DNA of 64,000 nt from Clostridium gelidum (GCF_019977655.1 NZ_AP024849.1:351001-415000), one strand, 5' to 3'. Shown: positions 36,531-46,233, counted from the first letter of the stretch. A program made the numbers and translations. The notes: generated by a model not told the origin, from the letters alone.

Positions 36531-36661
36531 ACAAAAAAGACTTTTAATATAACTTCAAATTTTTGAAGTTATATTAAAAGTCTCGTTACCTACTAGGTAT
36601 ATAACACCAGACTAAAACTATAGTCGCGATTGTTGATGTTATATTTATAACTACTCCCTTT
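36531..36661 (-). promoter_or_regulatory. Probable yybP-ykoY (Mn2+) riboswitch with intrinsic terminator
   Basis: On the minus strand the leader begins GGGAGTAG (complement of 36651-36658), passes through a multi-stem region and ends in ACGAGACTTTT. This is similar to the conserved ends of the yybP-ykoY class. It is followed at once by a perfect 22-bp hairpin (36538-36559 with 36562-36583) and a TTTTTT run. The 5' half of that hairpin overlaps the 3' end of the aptamer, which is how a metal-dependent terminator/antiterminator would work. The class is known upstream of cation ATPases. I matched it by eye, without a covariance search. Confidence 0.65.
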
Positions 36662-36896
36662 TAATAAAACAAGTGTTAATAACAATATATTATATAATTA
36701 AGAAAATGTCAATTTTGATTATGCTACCGATTATAATTTATTGAATTAATTACCATAAAATTTCACAAATAATTAAGAAATTAATAGCTGCAAATTAAGA
36801 TTTTATATATAGTATTTATATATATTGAGATATAGGGGAGAGTTTTCTATATATATCAATATAGATATTCTAAATTAAATTTAAGGGGTTAAAGTA

Positions 36897-37751
36897 ATGA
36901 ATAAAGTATTGATAGTGGCTATCATAGGTATATTAACAATTTCATTTATAGGATGTGATATTAAATCTAAAGAAAAAAGTGTGGGTAATAAAGAAGAAAA
37001 TATCACTCAAACGGACGATAATGTAAAAAGCGCTCAAGCTAATGATGAAAGTGAAAATTTAAATGGCAATAAGTTAATAGATGAAAAAGTGGCTCTTGAT
37101 GATGCAACTGATATTAACATAGAAATCTGTGCAGCAGAAGTTTCTATTAAGAGTTATGATGGGGAAGACGTAAAAATAACAGGTAAACTTTCTGAAAAGA
37201 GTAAGGGCATTGATATAAATAAAAATGGCAATAAGATTGAAATAATTGAAAAAGATTATAAAGTAAGAGGATTTATCATGGATTCTGAAAATAATAGCTC
37301 TAAATTTAATATTTTAGTTCCTTTAAAATTAAAAGGAGATTTTGAATTTAAACAGGGAGCAGGAACTACAGATATAGAAGGAATAAAAGTTAAAAATATT
37401 AATATTAGTGGCGGTGCTACAAAATTAAAATGTGAAGATATTAGATTTGATAAGTTAAATCTAAATTTAGGAGCAGCAAAAGTTGGTTTAAATTTAAACG
37501 AAAAATGTGGAGATATTGTAATTAATGGAGGGGTAGGAGAAGTAAATATTAAAATGGCAGAAGTAGGAGGGAATCTCACATATAAAGGAGGTGTTGGTAT
37601 CGGTAATATCACAATTCCTGAAAATTCACCAGTTAGGTTTGTAACGCAAAATGGTGTTGGTAAATGTGAGGTTAAAGCTAAAACATCAGGGAAAGATACT
37701 TATACATTTGACTTAAAAGTTGGGGCTGGATCAATAAGTGTACGTAATTAG
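36897..37751 (+). CDS. DUF4097-type lipoprotein
   Basis: The 284-residue protein has a lipoprotein signal with Cys20 (ISFIGCD), then an acidic, Asn-rich linker (about 22-65). The C-terminal part (about 70-284) is a repetitive beta-helix-like domain of the putative-adhesin DUF4097 family (INIEICAAEVSIKSYDG, GAGTTDIEGIKVKNI, GGVGEVNIKMAEVGG). It is anchored on the outer face of the membrane. AAGGGG lies seven bases before the ATG. In other Firmicutes this domain goes with envelope-stress systems, but no such regulator adjoins it here. An AT-rich hairpin upstream (about 36820-36860) may be part of its control region. Confidence 0.82.
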   Translation: MNKVLIVAIIGILTISFIGCDIKSKEKSVGNKEENITQTDDNVKSAQANDESENLNGNKLIDEKVALDDATDINIEICAAEVSIKSYDGEDVKITGKLSEKSKGIDINKNGNKIEIIEKDYKVRGFIMDSENNSSKFNILVPLKLKGDFEFKQGAGTTDIEGIKVKNINISGGATKLKCEDIRFDKLNLNLGAAKVGLNLNEKCGDIVINGGVGEVNIKMAEVGGNLTYKGGVGIGNITIPENSPVRFVTQNGVGKCEVKAKTSGKDTYTFDLKVGAGSISVRN

Positions 37752-37868
37752 ACTAAAAAAAAATCCATCATATTTAAAAATTGTATTAAAATATATCCAA
37801 AAATTTTAATGGGATAAATTCGGATAACTGGATTTAGATAGTAATTCAAAATAGAAAAGAGTGATTTA

Positions 37869-38838
37869 ATGATTGCTAGTGTTAGTAAAGATTTTATAAA
37901 AAGAGATCTTAAGTCAATAAAAGATAGGAAAAGAAATTTTAATAGAATTAGCACATTATTTAATGAAAGTGAGAAAAATAATTTTACTATTGATGATCAG
38001 ACTTGGGATGATTTAATAATAGATGAAGAAAAATTAAATTTGTTTTAGGCTTTGTACCTTTTTTATAGAAGAAAGTACATACTATAGAATAAGTGGTCAA
38101 TTACTCGAAAAAAGAGATGAAATATTAGAATTATATTATTTAGTTGGAGAGCTTGATGCTTTAGTGTCAGTTGCAATTTATGAAAATAATAATGAGGGAA
38201 AGTACAGTAATCCAAAATTTATTAAGGAAACTTCATTAAAAATAATGGACGGAATACACCCTCTTCTTAAGACTCTAGTTGCAAATTCAATTAAGATTTC
38301 TAGAAAGGGAATTGTTTTGACGGGAAAAAATATGTCGGGTAAATCTATATTTTTAAGAATGGTAAGTACCAATATACTATTAGCACAAACTTTAAATTTT
38401 GCTTTAGCACAAGAATATGAAGGCTGTTTCCTAAATATTGTATCATCTATAAGTCCAAAGGAGGATATTATAAGTGGAAAGAGCTACTACTTAGTAGAGG
38501 CAGAATCTATTTTGAGAATAATAAAAGCATTAGAAAAAAACATTCCAGATTTCTGTCCAATAGATGAAATTTTTAGAGGAACAAATCCGCTCGAAAGAAT
38601 TTCTTCTTCAGCTCAAATTCTTAAATATGTTAATAAGTGAAAAGCTATTTATATTGTGGCTACTCATGATAGAGAGCTTTCAGATATGTTGAAAGAAAAT
38701 TATGAGTTCTATTATTTTAGTGAAGAAGTAGATAGTAAAAATGGATTAAAATTTGATTATAAGCTTAAGAAAGGTATATCTAAAACAAGAAATGCAATTA
38801 AACTTTTAGAATATGTAGGATATCAAAAAAAATTGTAG
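37869..38838 (+). pseudogene. MutS-family ATPase, decayed
   Basis: Pieces of a clostridial MutS-like protein remain. First is an N-terminal stretch from MIASVSKDFIKRDLKS to FTIDDQTWDDL, ended by TAG at 38046. After a deletion and frame change comes the ATPase half: ISRKGIVLTGKNMSGKSIFLR (Walker A and MutS signature), LVEAESILRII and CPIDEIFRGTNPLERIS. An in-frame TGA (38638-38640) interrupts it before KAIYIVATHDRELSDML. The middle of the protein (clamp and lever regions) is missing. Intact relatives are membrane-linked MutS paralogues rather than the mismatch-repair MutS. It is probably non-functional. Confidence 0.85.
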
Positions 38839-39051
38839 ATGGGCTTATAGAAGCGTAGAACAAATGGAAGGATATATTTAAGGGATTCAATATAGAAATA
38901 GTAAAAACAATGTTTTTCACCCCTAAATTTAGTACTTATACTTAACTTTGATTTAAGGAATATTATAGTAATAACAAGATGGATGTTTAAATTTTCATTG
39001 CATTCTGAATTTATTATTTTGTATTTACCTGATTTAATTAAATAATAAATA

Positions 39052-39079
39052 TTGTAATCTTAGTAATAGATGGTATAAA
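39052..39079 (+). promoter_or_regulatory. Putative promoter of chemoreceptor gene
   Basis: TTGTAA (39052-39057) and TATAAA (39074-39079) are spaced by 16 bases, about 84 bases before the ATG. Nothing else stands out in the gap 38839-39162. Confidence 0.45.
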
Positions 39080-39162
39080 ATAGTATTGCACACGTTAACA
39101 CGAATTAGTTAGTTTATGTTAAGTAGTGAAATATTAATATAATTCATATTTTAGGAGGAAAA

Positions 39163-40869
39163 ATGAAAATAAAATTTAAAAATATTAAAATCGTACAAAG
39201 TATAATAATTTTAGTGACAATATCTTTATTATCTACACTCACTATTGGGGTTTTAGGATACATAAATACATTAAAAATGTATAATGCAAATCTAGCGATG
39301 TATGATAATGTAATTCCTAATCTGAGCGATTGGGGAGAAGTTAATGGAAATATGGGAGTTTTAAGAAATACATTAACTAAGATAATCGATAGACCATTTG
39401 ATGAAGCAAATGAAAAAACAATGTTAGGATTAAATCAAAGTATAACTGATATAATAGCTAGAAATGTTATTTCATCAGAAAATAATGATGAAGAACATCA
39501 ATTGGCTATGGCATTGAAAGAAGGATATGAACATTATTATTCTTTCATACCAGATATTATTAAACAACGAAAAAATAATATAGTTCCAGATCCCCAAATA
39601 ACAAATGTTGACATGGGCGTATATGGAACAGAGATTGCTAAACAGAATGCAGCACTCATCCAATATCAAAAGGATAAAGGTACAACTGAAATTAACAATT
39701 CTAAAAGTTTATATCAAAAAAACATAGTTATGTTTATAAGTATAATAGGTGTATCTATTTTAATCTTAGCGTTAATATCAATAGGGATAATACTTATGAT
39801 TAGGAATTCAATTAAAGAATTTATACATAAAGTGTCGGTTCTATCAGAAGGTGATTTTACAGTAGAATTTGATACTGAATTAACTAATGAATTTGGGATA
39901 ATGGAGGGGGCATTAGGTAAAACTATAAGTTCTATTGCAACTACTATTTCTAAAATAAAAAATGATTCCATACGTGTTAATAAGCATTCTATTTCACTTA
40001 CTGAGGTGTCAGAAGAAATGAAGTGTTCTATAGAAGAAGTATCAAATGCAATTCAAGATGTAGCAAAAGGATCAGGAGAGCAAGCTACTCAGCTTATGAC
40101 AATAAATAACGACATAAGCTCTTTTGGAGATAAAATAGAAATAATAACTCAATCTATAAGTAAAGTAGATGAAAATACTAAAAATATTAGCAATAGAGCA
40201 AATGAAAGTGATACTAAGTTAAAAAATCTAGGTGTTTCTATGAATGAAATCGCAACATCTTATAATGAAGCAAGAAAAAGAGTTACTGATCTAAGTCTTA
40301 GTGTGGATAAAATAACAGAGATAACTAATATGATTAATGGAATAGCAGAGCAAACTAATTTACTTGCTTTAAATGCAGCCATTGAAGCAGCAAGAGCCGG
40401 AGAAGCTGGAAGAGGATTTTCTATCGTTGCAGATGAAATTAGAAAATTAGCAGAACAATCTAAAAGTTCGTCGCAGGATATAAATGATTTGTTGAGTGTT
40501 ATAAATACAGAGACAAACCTAGTAGAAGAAACAACAACTGCTGCTAACGAAGAATTAAAAGAACAAATTAATATAATAAGTGAAACTATAGCTTCATTTA
40601 GAGAAATAGTAAAATCTATAGAAGATATAGTACCACAAGTTGAGGAAATGAATTATTCAATAATTGATATAAATAAAAGAAAAGATAATATTATAGAAAG
40701 TGTAGAAACTTCATCAGCGGTATCAGAAGAAAATTCAGCATCTTCTGAAGAAATTACTGCATCATCACAGGAAATGGAAAGTGCTGCATCTGAAGTTTCA
40801 AAATCAGCAGAAGAATTAAAATCTATAATGCAAGTAATAATAAATCAAATTGAAAAGTTTACTGTCTAA
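39163..40869 (+). CDS. Methyl-accepting chemotaxis protein, four-helix-bundle sensor
   Basis: This 568-residue chemoreceptor has TM1 at about 10-32, an extracellular sensor domain of about 155 residues that looks like a four-helix bundle, TM2 at about 188-210, HAMP (about 210-265) and a signalling domain. The tip EQTNLLALNAAIEAARAGEAGRG fits the canonical sequence. The C-terminus is Ser/Glu-rich with methylation-type pairs (SEENSASSEEITASSQEME) and there is no tether pentapeptide. GGAGGAAA precedes the ATG at 39163. It is a stand-alone gene between a decayed mutS-like gene and a terminator. The ligand is unknown. Confidence 0.94.
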   Translation: MKIKFKNIKIVQSIIILVTISLLSTLTIGVLGYINTLKMYNANLAMYDNVIPNLSDWGEVNGNMGVLRNTLTKIIDRPFDEANEKTMLGLNQSITDIIARNVISSENNDEEHQLAMALKEGYEHYYSFIPDIIKQRKNNIVPDPQITNVDMGVYGTEIAKQNAALIQYQKDKGTTEINNSKSLYQKNIVMFISIIGVSILILALISIGIILMIRNSIKEFIHKVSVLSEGDFTVEFDTELTNEFGIMEGALGKTISSIATTISKIKNDSIRVNKHSISLTEVSEEMKCSIEEVSNAIQDVAKGSGEQATQLMTINNDISSFGDKIEIITQSISKVDENTKNISNRANESDTKLKNLGVSMNEIATSYNEARKRVTDLSLSVDKITEITNMINGIAEQTNLLALNAAIEAARAGEAGRGFSIVADEIRKLAEQSKSSSQDINDLLSVINTETNLVEETTTAANEELKEQINIISETIASFREIVKSIEDIVPQVEEMNYSIIDINKRKDNIIESVETSSAVSEENSASSEEITASSQEMESAASEVSKSAEELKSIMQVIINQIEKFTV

Positions 40870-40891
40870 GGTAGATGAAATAAAACAACAC

Positions 40892-40928
40892 ACCAAATAT
40901 ACGCTGTATATTTGGTCTGTTATTTTTT
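40892..40928 (+). terminator. Terminator within a GGCACA-type repeat
   Basis: ACCAAATATAC and GTATATTTGGT pair around a three-base loop, followed by CTGTTATTTTTT. It also forms the centre of one copy of the dispersed repeat (about 40870-40940). Confidence 0.8.
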
Positions 40929-41009
40929 AAAATGTGCCTAATATTTATAACTTAAACATTTTATTTAAGTTATAATATATTAATAGAATATTTAGTGGAG
41001 GCTTAAATT

Positions 41010-41849
41010 ATGACAGGACTTGTACTTGAAGGTGGAGCATTTAGAGGTTTGTTTACAGCGGGTGTTTTAGATGCGTTATTAGATATTAAAGCAGAAATAA
41101 AATATGTAATAGGGGTTTCAGCAGGAGCCACTAATGCTTATTCATATGTCTCTAAGCAAAGAGGTAGAAACTTAGAGATCATGGAAAGATTCATGGACAA
41201 CAAAAGATATATTAGCTATGGAAATTTAATTAAATGTAAGTCTCTTATGGATTTAGATTTTGTATTTGATGAAATACCTAATAAGCATTGTATTTTTGAC
41301 TATAAGACTTTATATGAATTTGATGGAAAGATGCTAGCCGGTGCTTTTAACATTGAAACTGGAGACGTTGAGTATTTTGATAAGGATTTATTAGATAAAA
41401 GAGGTTCAATTCTTAGAGCGAGTATAGCAATACCACTAATGTTTCCATTTGAAAAAATTAATGGACAATACTACGCAGATGGAGGACTTTCAGAACCTAT
41501 ACCAGTTAATAAATCAATAGCTGATGGCAATAATAAAAATATAATTGTTTTAACAAGAAATGAAGGATATAGAAAGACTAAATCTAAAGCTAATGAAATA
41601 ACATATAAAATTTATAAAAAGAAATATCCTAAGCTAGCGAAGGTATTAAGAGACAGGTATATTAAATATAATAAGCAACTTGATTATTGCAAAGAATTAG
41701 AAGAGAACGGAAAAGCACTTATAATAAGACCAACTATAAGTATGAATATAAGTAGATTTGAAAGAGATAAAAATAAATTAAAAGCAATATATCAAAATGG
41801 ATATGATTTAATTATAAAGGATAAAGAAAAGATACTAAATTATATTTAG
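41010..41849 (+). CDS. Patatin-like phospholipase
   Basis: This 279-residue alpha/beta hydrolase is of the patatin/RssA group. It has the oxyanion-hole motif EGGAFRG at residues 6-12, the nucleophile elbow GVSAG (Ser near 38) and the catalytic Asp in YADGGLSEPIPV. Members hydrolyse acyl chains of phospholipids. There is no signal peptide, so it should act at the inner face of the membrane or in the cytosol. GTGGAGG precedes the ATG at 41010. It is a single gene ended by a hairpin about 125 bases downstream. Confidence 0.93.
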   Translation: MTGLVLEGGAFRGLFTAGVLDALLDIKAEIKYVIGVSAGATNAYSYVSKQRGRNLEIMERFMDNKRYISYGNLIKCKSLMDLDFVFDEIPNKHCIFDYKTLYEFDGKMLAGAFNIETGDVEYFDKDLLDKRGSILRASIAIPLMFPFEKINGQYYADGGLSEPIPVNKSIADGNNKNIIVLTRNEGYRKTKSKANEITYKIYKKKYPKLAKVLRDRYIKYNKQLDYCKELEENGKALIIRPTISMNISRFERDKNKLKAIYQNGYDLIIKDKEKILNYI

Positions 41850-41974
41850 ATGATTTTTAAAAGCGATTGTTTATGGCATGCTTTAGAGCGTTATGGTGAT
41901 TCTCTTTACTGGATGGGTATGGTTTTTAAGAATTTATTGAAAACGATAAAAATATATATTAATAAGTTAGAGAA

Positions 41975-42008
41975 AGTAGTGGAATTATCCACTACTCTTT
42001 TTAATTTT
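41975..42008 (+). terminator. Terminator after the patatin gene
   Basis: AGTAGTGGA and TCCACTACT form a perfect nine-bp stem with a four-base loop, followed by CTTTTTAATTTT. The gap 41850-42157 otherwise holds only AT-rich upstream sequence of the sigma-factor gene, with an AAAACC (42092-42097) that could be an ECF-type -35. Confidence 0.8.
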
Positions 42009-42157
42009 ATAGCATAATCAAAAATATATTAAAATTTATTCACGTTATAGTAGCTAGTAATTGAGAAATTAGCAAAAAAGCTAAAAACAACAAAACCTTT
42101 ATGTTAAATTAGCCCTCTTATATTATAGGCGCTCAAAAACGGAAGAGAGGTGTAAAT

Positions 42158-42730
42158 ATGGATATAGAAGAAATAGTAACGCGTTGCAAGCTTGGCGAAA
42201 AAGAAGCATTTCGCGAGCTTTTACAAACTGTAGAAAAAAAAGCATTAGCAACTGCTTATTATTTATCAGGAAATAAAGGAATTGCAGAAGACATACTTCA
42301 AGAAACGTATATGAAATGTTTTTTGGAAATAAACAAACTTAAAGATCCAAAGGCATTTAAAGTATGGTTCTTTAAGATACTTGTTCGAACAGGCTGGGAA
42401 ATGTCAAAAAAACAATCAGTATTAGTTCCTCTAGAAATAACATCAGAAAACGAAGAATTATTTTGTGATAAAAATCAAGGCAGAGAGAATGCGATTGATA
42501 GTTACGAGATAAAGTATGTAATGCAAAATGCTGTTAATAATCTAAGCGAAAATTTAAAAACAGTGGTTATTCTCTATTACTATAATGATATGTCAATAGA
42601 GGAAATCTCAAAAGTTACAGGCTGCTTTAAGGCTACAGTAAAATCACGTTTATTTTATGCAAGAGCTGCTTTAAAAAAACAATTAGGCAGTTACTTTGAG
42701 GAAGAAAATGAAATGAGAATAGTTAAATAG
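42158..42730 (+). CDS. ECF-type RNA polymerase sigma factor
   Basis: The 190-residue sigma-70 protein has only regions 2 and 4. Region 2 (about 10-80) includes KALATAYYLSGNKGIAEDI and the core-binding LQETYMKCFLEI. Region 4 (about 120-178) has LSENLKTVVILYYYND and the helix-turn-helix MSIEEISKVTGCFKATVKSRL. GAGAGGTG lies about seven bases before the ATG. The next gene, 18 bases downstream, encodes a membrane protein that is its likely anti-sigma factor. The signal and regulon are unknown; autoregulation is usual for this class. Confidence 0.93.
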   Translation: MDIEEIVTRCKLGEKEAFRELLQTVEKKALATAYYLSGNKGIAEDILQETYMKCFLEINKLKDPKAFKVWFFKILVRTGWEMSKKQSVLVPLEITSENEELFCDKNQGRENAIDSYEIKYVMQNAVNNLSENLKTVVILYYYNDMSIEEISKVTGCFKATVKSRLFYARAALKKQLGSYFEEENEMRIVK

Positions 42731-42748
42731 AAAGGAGTCTAATTAAAA

Positions 42749-43681
42749 ATGAAGGATAAAGATTATTTTGATAATGTTTTAAAATCTGTTATAGATGATA
42801 GTGATTTTAATATTGAAACCTCAAGAGATATTTTTAATGAGGCTTGGAATAAGAGGGAGAAAGAAATGAGTAAGAGAAAATATTTTAATATACAAAATAT
42901 GAAAAAGATAGTACTAGTTCCTACATGTTGTGTAGCACTTGTGCTTGGTGGAGTTTTCACATTTTCACCAGGAGCAAGAGCAGCCGCCCAAGAGGTGTTG
43001 AAAACAATATTTTATCCGGATAAGTCTGGTAATATTGTGGAAAAGTCAGAAGATACAGAGATTCCAGTTTATGGTCCATCTATACCAGTGACAGATGAAA
43101 ATAAGAGTGACATAGAAAGAAGGTTTGGTTTTAAAATTAATTTGCCTGAGAAAATTGGTGAGTATACTTATCTAAAAGAAGATGATGAAGTTGGAATGCC
43201 ATATGCAAGGATAAAGGTGGATAATGTAAAATATAAAGATATGGATAGTATAGTAAATAAACTAATAAAGGCCTTACACGAAGATAAAGCTTTTAACCAA
43301 CTTAGTAAAGAGTATAAGTTAACTGGATGCGCGGATTCAAAATATATGAATGAGCAAGGACATCAATTGGTGTTGACCTTGATGAAGGAAAATGAAGATT
43401 CAAAAAATTATAATGAAGATATTGAACAAGAAATAACTATTAATGATATTACATGTAAAGTTACAAAAGTAATGCAGCCTAAGTATAATATGAAAGAGAT
43501 TGAGAAAGGCGTTACTAGAACAAATATGGAGAGTAAGCCGGTAGATACTATAACTAATTATATTCTGAGCTGGAAATATGATGGAGTAGAATATTATATA
43601 TCCATTGGAAAAGATCTTTCAAACATTGATGTAGTAAAACAATTTGCAACAGAGTATATTAAAACTTTAAAAGAAAAATAG
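42749..43681 (+). CDS. Probable transmembrane anti-sigma factor
   Basis: The 310-residue protein has a short cytoplasmic N-terminus (about 1-50, with NIETSRDIFNEAWNKREKEM) that could bind the sigma factor. One membrane helix follows (about 52-72) and an extracytoplasmic part of about 235 residues. The outer part begins SPGARAAAQEVLKTIFYP, seen in clostridial anti-sigma proteins of this arrangement (DUF4367/DUF4179-like). No zinc-binding anti-sigma motif (HxxxCxxC) is present. AAAGGAG precedes the ATG. Its position directly after the ECF gene is the main evidence for its role. Confidence 0.78.
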   Translation: MKDKDYFDNVLKSVIDDSDFNIETSRDIFNEAWNKREKEMSKRKYFNIQNMKKIVLVPTCCVALVLGGVFTFSPGARAAAQEVLKTIFYPDKSGNIVEKSEDTEIPVYGPSIPVTDENKSDIERRFGFKINLPEKIGEYTYLKEDDEVGMPYARIKVDNVKYKDMDSIVNKLIKALHEDKAFNQLSKEYKLTGCADSKYMNEQGHQLVLTLMKENEDSKNYNEDIEQEITINDITCKVTKVMQPKYNMKEIEKGVTRTNMESKPVDTITNYILSWKYDGVEYYISIGKDLSNIDVVKQFATEYIKTLKEK

Positions 43682-43699
43682 AATAATGAGGTAATTATA

Positions 43700-43744
43700 A
43701 AGTTCACTGATAGTCATCTTTCAGTGAACTTCTGTTATTTTCAA
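43700..43744 (+). terminator. Terminator of the sigma/anti-sigma operon
   Basis: AAGTTCACTGA and TCAGTGAACTT form an 11-bp stem around a 10-base loop, followed by a T-rich tract. Confidence 0.82.
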
Positions 43745-43803
43745 TTTTTTTAGAATAAATCTATATGATTAAAAGAAAACTATACAAAATAATAAAAAAT
43801 ATA

Positions 43804-43832
43804 TTGAAAAACAATTCTAAATAAGATAAAAT
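43804..43832 (+). promoter_or_regulatory. Putative promoter of the glycyl radical enzyme operon
   Basis: TTGAAA (43804-43809) and TAAAAT (43827-43832) are spaced by 17 bases, about 50 bases before the ribosome site AAAGGAG. Confidence 0.5.
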
Positions 43833-43884
43833 TAGAATACAGTAATAGCAAACAATAAGAAAAAATCGGAAAGGAGAAAAAGAT

Positions 43885-46230
43885 ATGAATGGATTAGTAA
43901 TGTCGCCTAGAATTAAAGAGTTAAAAGAAAAAATGTTATCGCATAAAAGATATGCATCTGTTGAACAAGCACTTATAATAACAGAAACATATAAACAAAA
44001 TGAAGATAAGCCAGTTATTATAAAGAGAGCATTAGCATTAAAAAATTCTCTTTTAAAGTTAGAAATTGATGTTGAAAATGAAGAATTAATTGTAGGCAAT
44101 CGTACTAAAGGTGTTAGAGATGGAGTTGTGTTCCCTGAAAGTGGTAGTTCATGGATTGATAGGGAATTTGAAGATTTGCCAACTAGAGCTCAAGATAAAT
44201 TCAATGTGAAAACAGAAGATATAGAAAAGTTTCGTGAAATTATTAAGCCATATTGGGAAGACCACTCATTAGAAGATGTAATTAGAAAAAGATACGGAAA
44301 AGAAATCGATGAAATTGCAAAGGTAGTAAAGATCAATCAAAAGGATCATGCTCAAGGTCATATATGTCCAAATTGCAAGGAATGGCTTGAATTAGGTCCA
44401 GAAGGAATCAAACAAAAAGCTATTGGAAAAATAAAATATGCCAATAAAGATTTTTATGAGAGTGTAGTCATTGTTATGGAAGGTACTCAAAAATTTATGA
44501 TGAGATACCATGATTTAATGAAAGAAAAAGCTGAATTAGTAAGTGATGAAAAGTTAAAGTCAAGCATGCTTGCAGTTGCTGAAAACTGTAAGAATCTTGC
44601 GATAAGGCCTGCAGAATCTTTTCATGAAGCAGTTCAATCTATTTGGTTCTTGTTCGTGATACTCCATATGGAATCAAATGCATCGTCATTTTCACCAGGA
44701 AGAATGGATGAATTTTTATATCCGTATTATAAGAAGGATATAGACAATGGTACTTTGGATAATGAAAAGGCCCTAGAAATAATAGAATGTATTTGGTTAA
44801 AATTCAATCAAATTGTATACTTAAGAAATTCACATAGTGCTAAATTCTTTGCAGGATTTCCAATAGGATTTAACATTGCAATTGGTGGGCAAGATGAAAA
44901 TGGTAATGATTTTTCTAATGAATTATCCTTCTTATTTTTGAAGGCACAAGAGCATTTTGGATTACCACAACCTAACTTATCTGTAAGATTGCATAAAGAA
45001 ACATCAGAAGAGTTATTAAAGGAAAGCATAAGAGTTGTAGCAAAAGGTAGTGGAATGCCACAATTTTTTAATGATGAAGCAGTTATTTCTTCTATTATGG
45101 AACTAGGGATTTCTGAAAAGGATGCGAGAGATTATGCAATTGTTGGTTGTGTAGAAATTACAACACAAGGTAATAATCTTGGGTGGAGCGATGCTGCCAT
45201 GTTTAATTTAAATAAGACTTTAGAATTAACACTTAATAATGGTAAGTGCTTACTTGCAGGTGATTTAATTGCTCCAAACTTAGGAAATATAACAACCTAT
45301 GAAACTTATGAAGATTTAGAAAAAGCATTTACCAGTGAAATAGATTATTTTATTGATAAGATGATTTTGGCTTGTGAACAAGTTGAAAAAGCACATATAG
45401 ATGTGCTGCCGTCACCATTCTTATCATCAGTTATAGATGATTGTATAGAAAAAGGGATAGATGTTACAGCAGGTGGAGCAGTTTATAATCTATCAGGAAT
45501 TCAAATGATACAAGTTGCAAATTTAGCAGATAGTTTAGCAGCAATTAAACTCTTAGTATATGACGAAAAAAGAATTTCAAAAGAAAATTTATTACAAGCA
45601 CTTCAAAATAATTTTGAAGGTCATGAAGTTATAAGAGCTATGTTATTAAATCGTTCACCTAAGTATGGTAACGATGTTGAATGGGTAGATGAAATTGGGG
45701 CTAAATGGGCTAGATATTTCAATAAAAAGCTTACTAATTATACAAATTATCGTGGAGGAAGATATCATACAGGAATGTATACTGTATCAGCTCACGTACC
45801 AATGGGCGAAAATGTAGGAGCTTCCACTGATGGAAGATATGCAAAACAACCATTAGCCGATGGAGGAATGTCACCAGTATACGGAAGGGATTCTGCTGGT
45901 CCTACAGCTGTTTTAAAATCTGTATCTAGATTAGATAATATTTTAACTACAAATGGTGGATTACTAAATATGAAATTCTTACCTGAGTTCTTTAAAACAG
46001 AAAATGGTATTGATAAATTCTCCAAATTCTTAAGAACATTTGTAGACTTAGAAATACCTCATATTCAGTTTAATGTATTAAGACGAGAAGATTTATTAGA
46101 AGCACAAAAGAACCCTGAAAATTATCGTAGTTTAACTGTACGTGTAGCAGGATATACGGCATATTTCACTGAACTTGCAGGAGAATTGCAAAATGAAATT
46201 ATAGCTAGAACAAGTTATGGAGATGTATAG
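43885..46230 (+). CDS. Glycyl radical enzyme, YbiW/PflD-like (dehydratase/lyase type)
   Basis: This 781-residue enzyme has the ten-strand barrel fold of the pyruvate formate-lyase superfamily. The glycyl radical site is VRVAGYTAYF near the C-terminus. The active-site loop is IVGCVEITTQ, one Cys followed by Val-Glu. True pyruvate formate-lyase has Cys-Cys, and C-V-E is typical of dehydratase-like members, so the name formate acetyltransferase would be wrong. The gene order enzyme, activase, fructose-6-phosphate aldolase matches E. coli ybiW-ybiY-fsaA. YbiW and PflD have been reported to open 1,5-anhydrohexitol 6-phosphates to 1-deoxyfructose 6-phosphate. AAAGGAG precedes the ATG. Exact substrate unproven here. 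Confidence 0.88.
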   Translation: MNGLVMSPRIKELKEKMLSHKRYASVEQALIITETYKQNEDKPVIIKRALALKNSLLKLEIDVENEELIVGNRTKGVRDGVVFPESGSSWIDREFEDLPTRAQDKFNVKTEDIEKFREIIKPYWEDHSLEDVIRKRYGKEIDEIAKVVKINQKDHAQGHICPNCKEWLELGPEGIKQKAIGKIKYANKDFYESVVIVMEGTQKFMMRYHDLMKEKAELVSDEKLKSSMLAVAENCKNLAIRPAESFHEAVQSIWFLFVILHMESNASSFSPGRMDEFLYPYYKKDIDNGTLDNEKALEIIECIWLKFNQIVYLRNSHSAKFFAGFPIGFNIAIGGQDENGNDFSNELSFLFLKAQEHFGLPQPNLSVRLHKETSEELLKESIRVVAKGSGMPQFFNDEAVISSIMELGISEKDARDYAIVGCVEITTQGNNLGWSDAAMFNLNKTLELTLNNGKCLLAGDLIAPNLGNITTYETYEDLEKAFTSEIDYFIDKMILACEQVEKAHIDVLPSPFLSSVIDDCIEKGIDVTAGGAVYNLSGIQMIQVANLADSLAAIKLLVYDEKRISKENLLQALQNNFEGHEVIRAMLLNRSPKYGNDVEWVDEIGAKWARYFNKKLTNYTNYRGGRYHTGMYTVSAHVPMGENVGASTDGRYAKQPLADGGMSPVYGRDSAGPTAVLKSVSRLDNILTTNGGLLNMKFLPEFFKTENGIDKFSKFLRTFVDLEIPHIQFNVLRREDLLEAQKNPENYRSLTVRVAGYTAYFTELAGELQNEIIARTSYGDV

Positions 46231-46233
46231 CCT

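Noticed and set aside
41850..42017. 55-codon frame starting directly after the patatin stop codon
   Set aside because: A strong terminator hairpin lies inside its 3' end, the composition is not distinctive and I see no ribosome site of its own.
43885..46230. Annotation as pyruvate formate-lyase
   Set aside because: The active-site loop is GCVE with a single Cys; pyruvate formate-lyase needs adjacent Cys residues.
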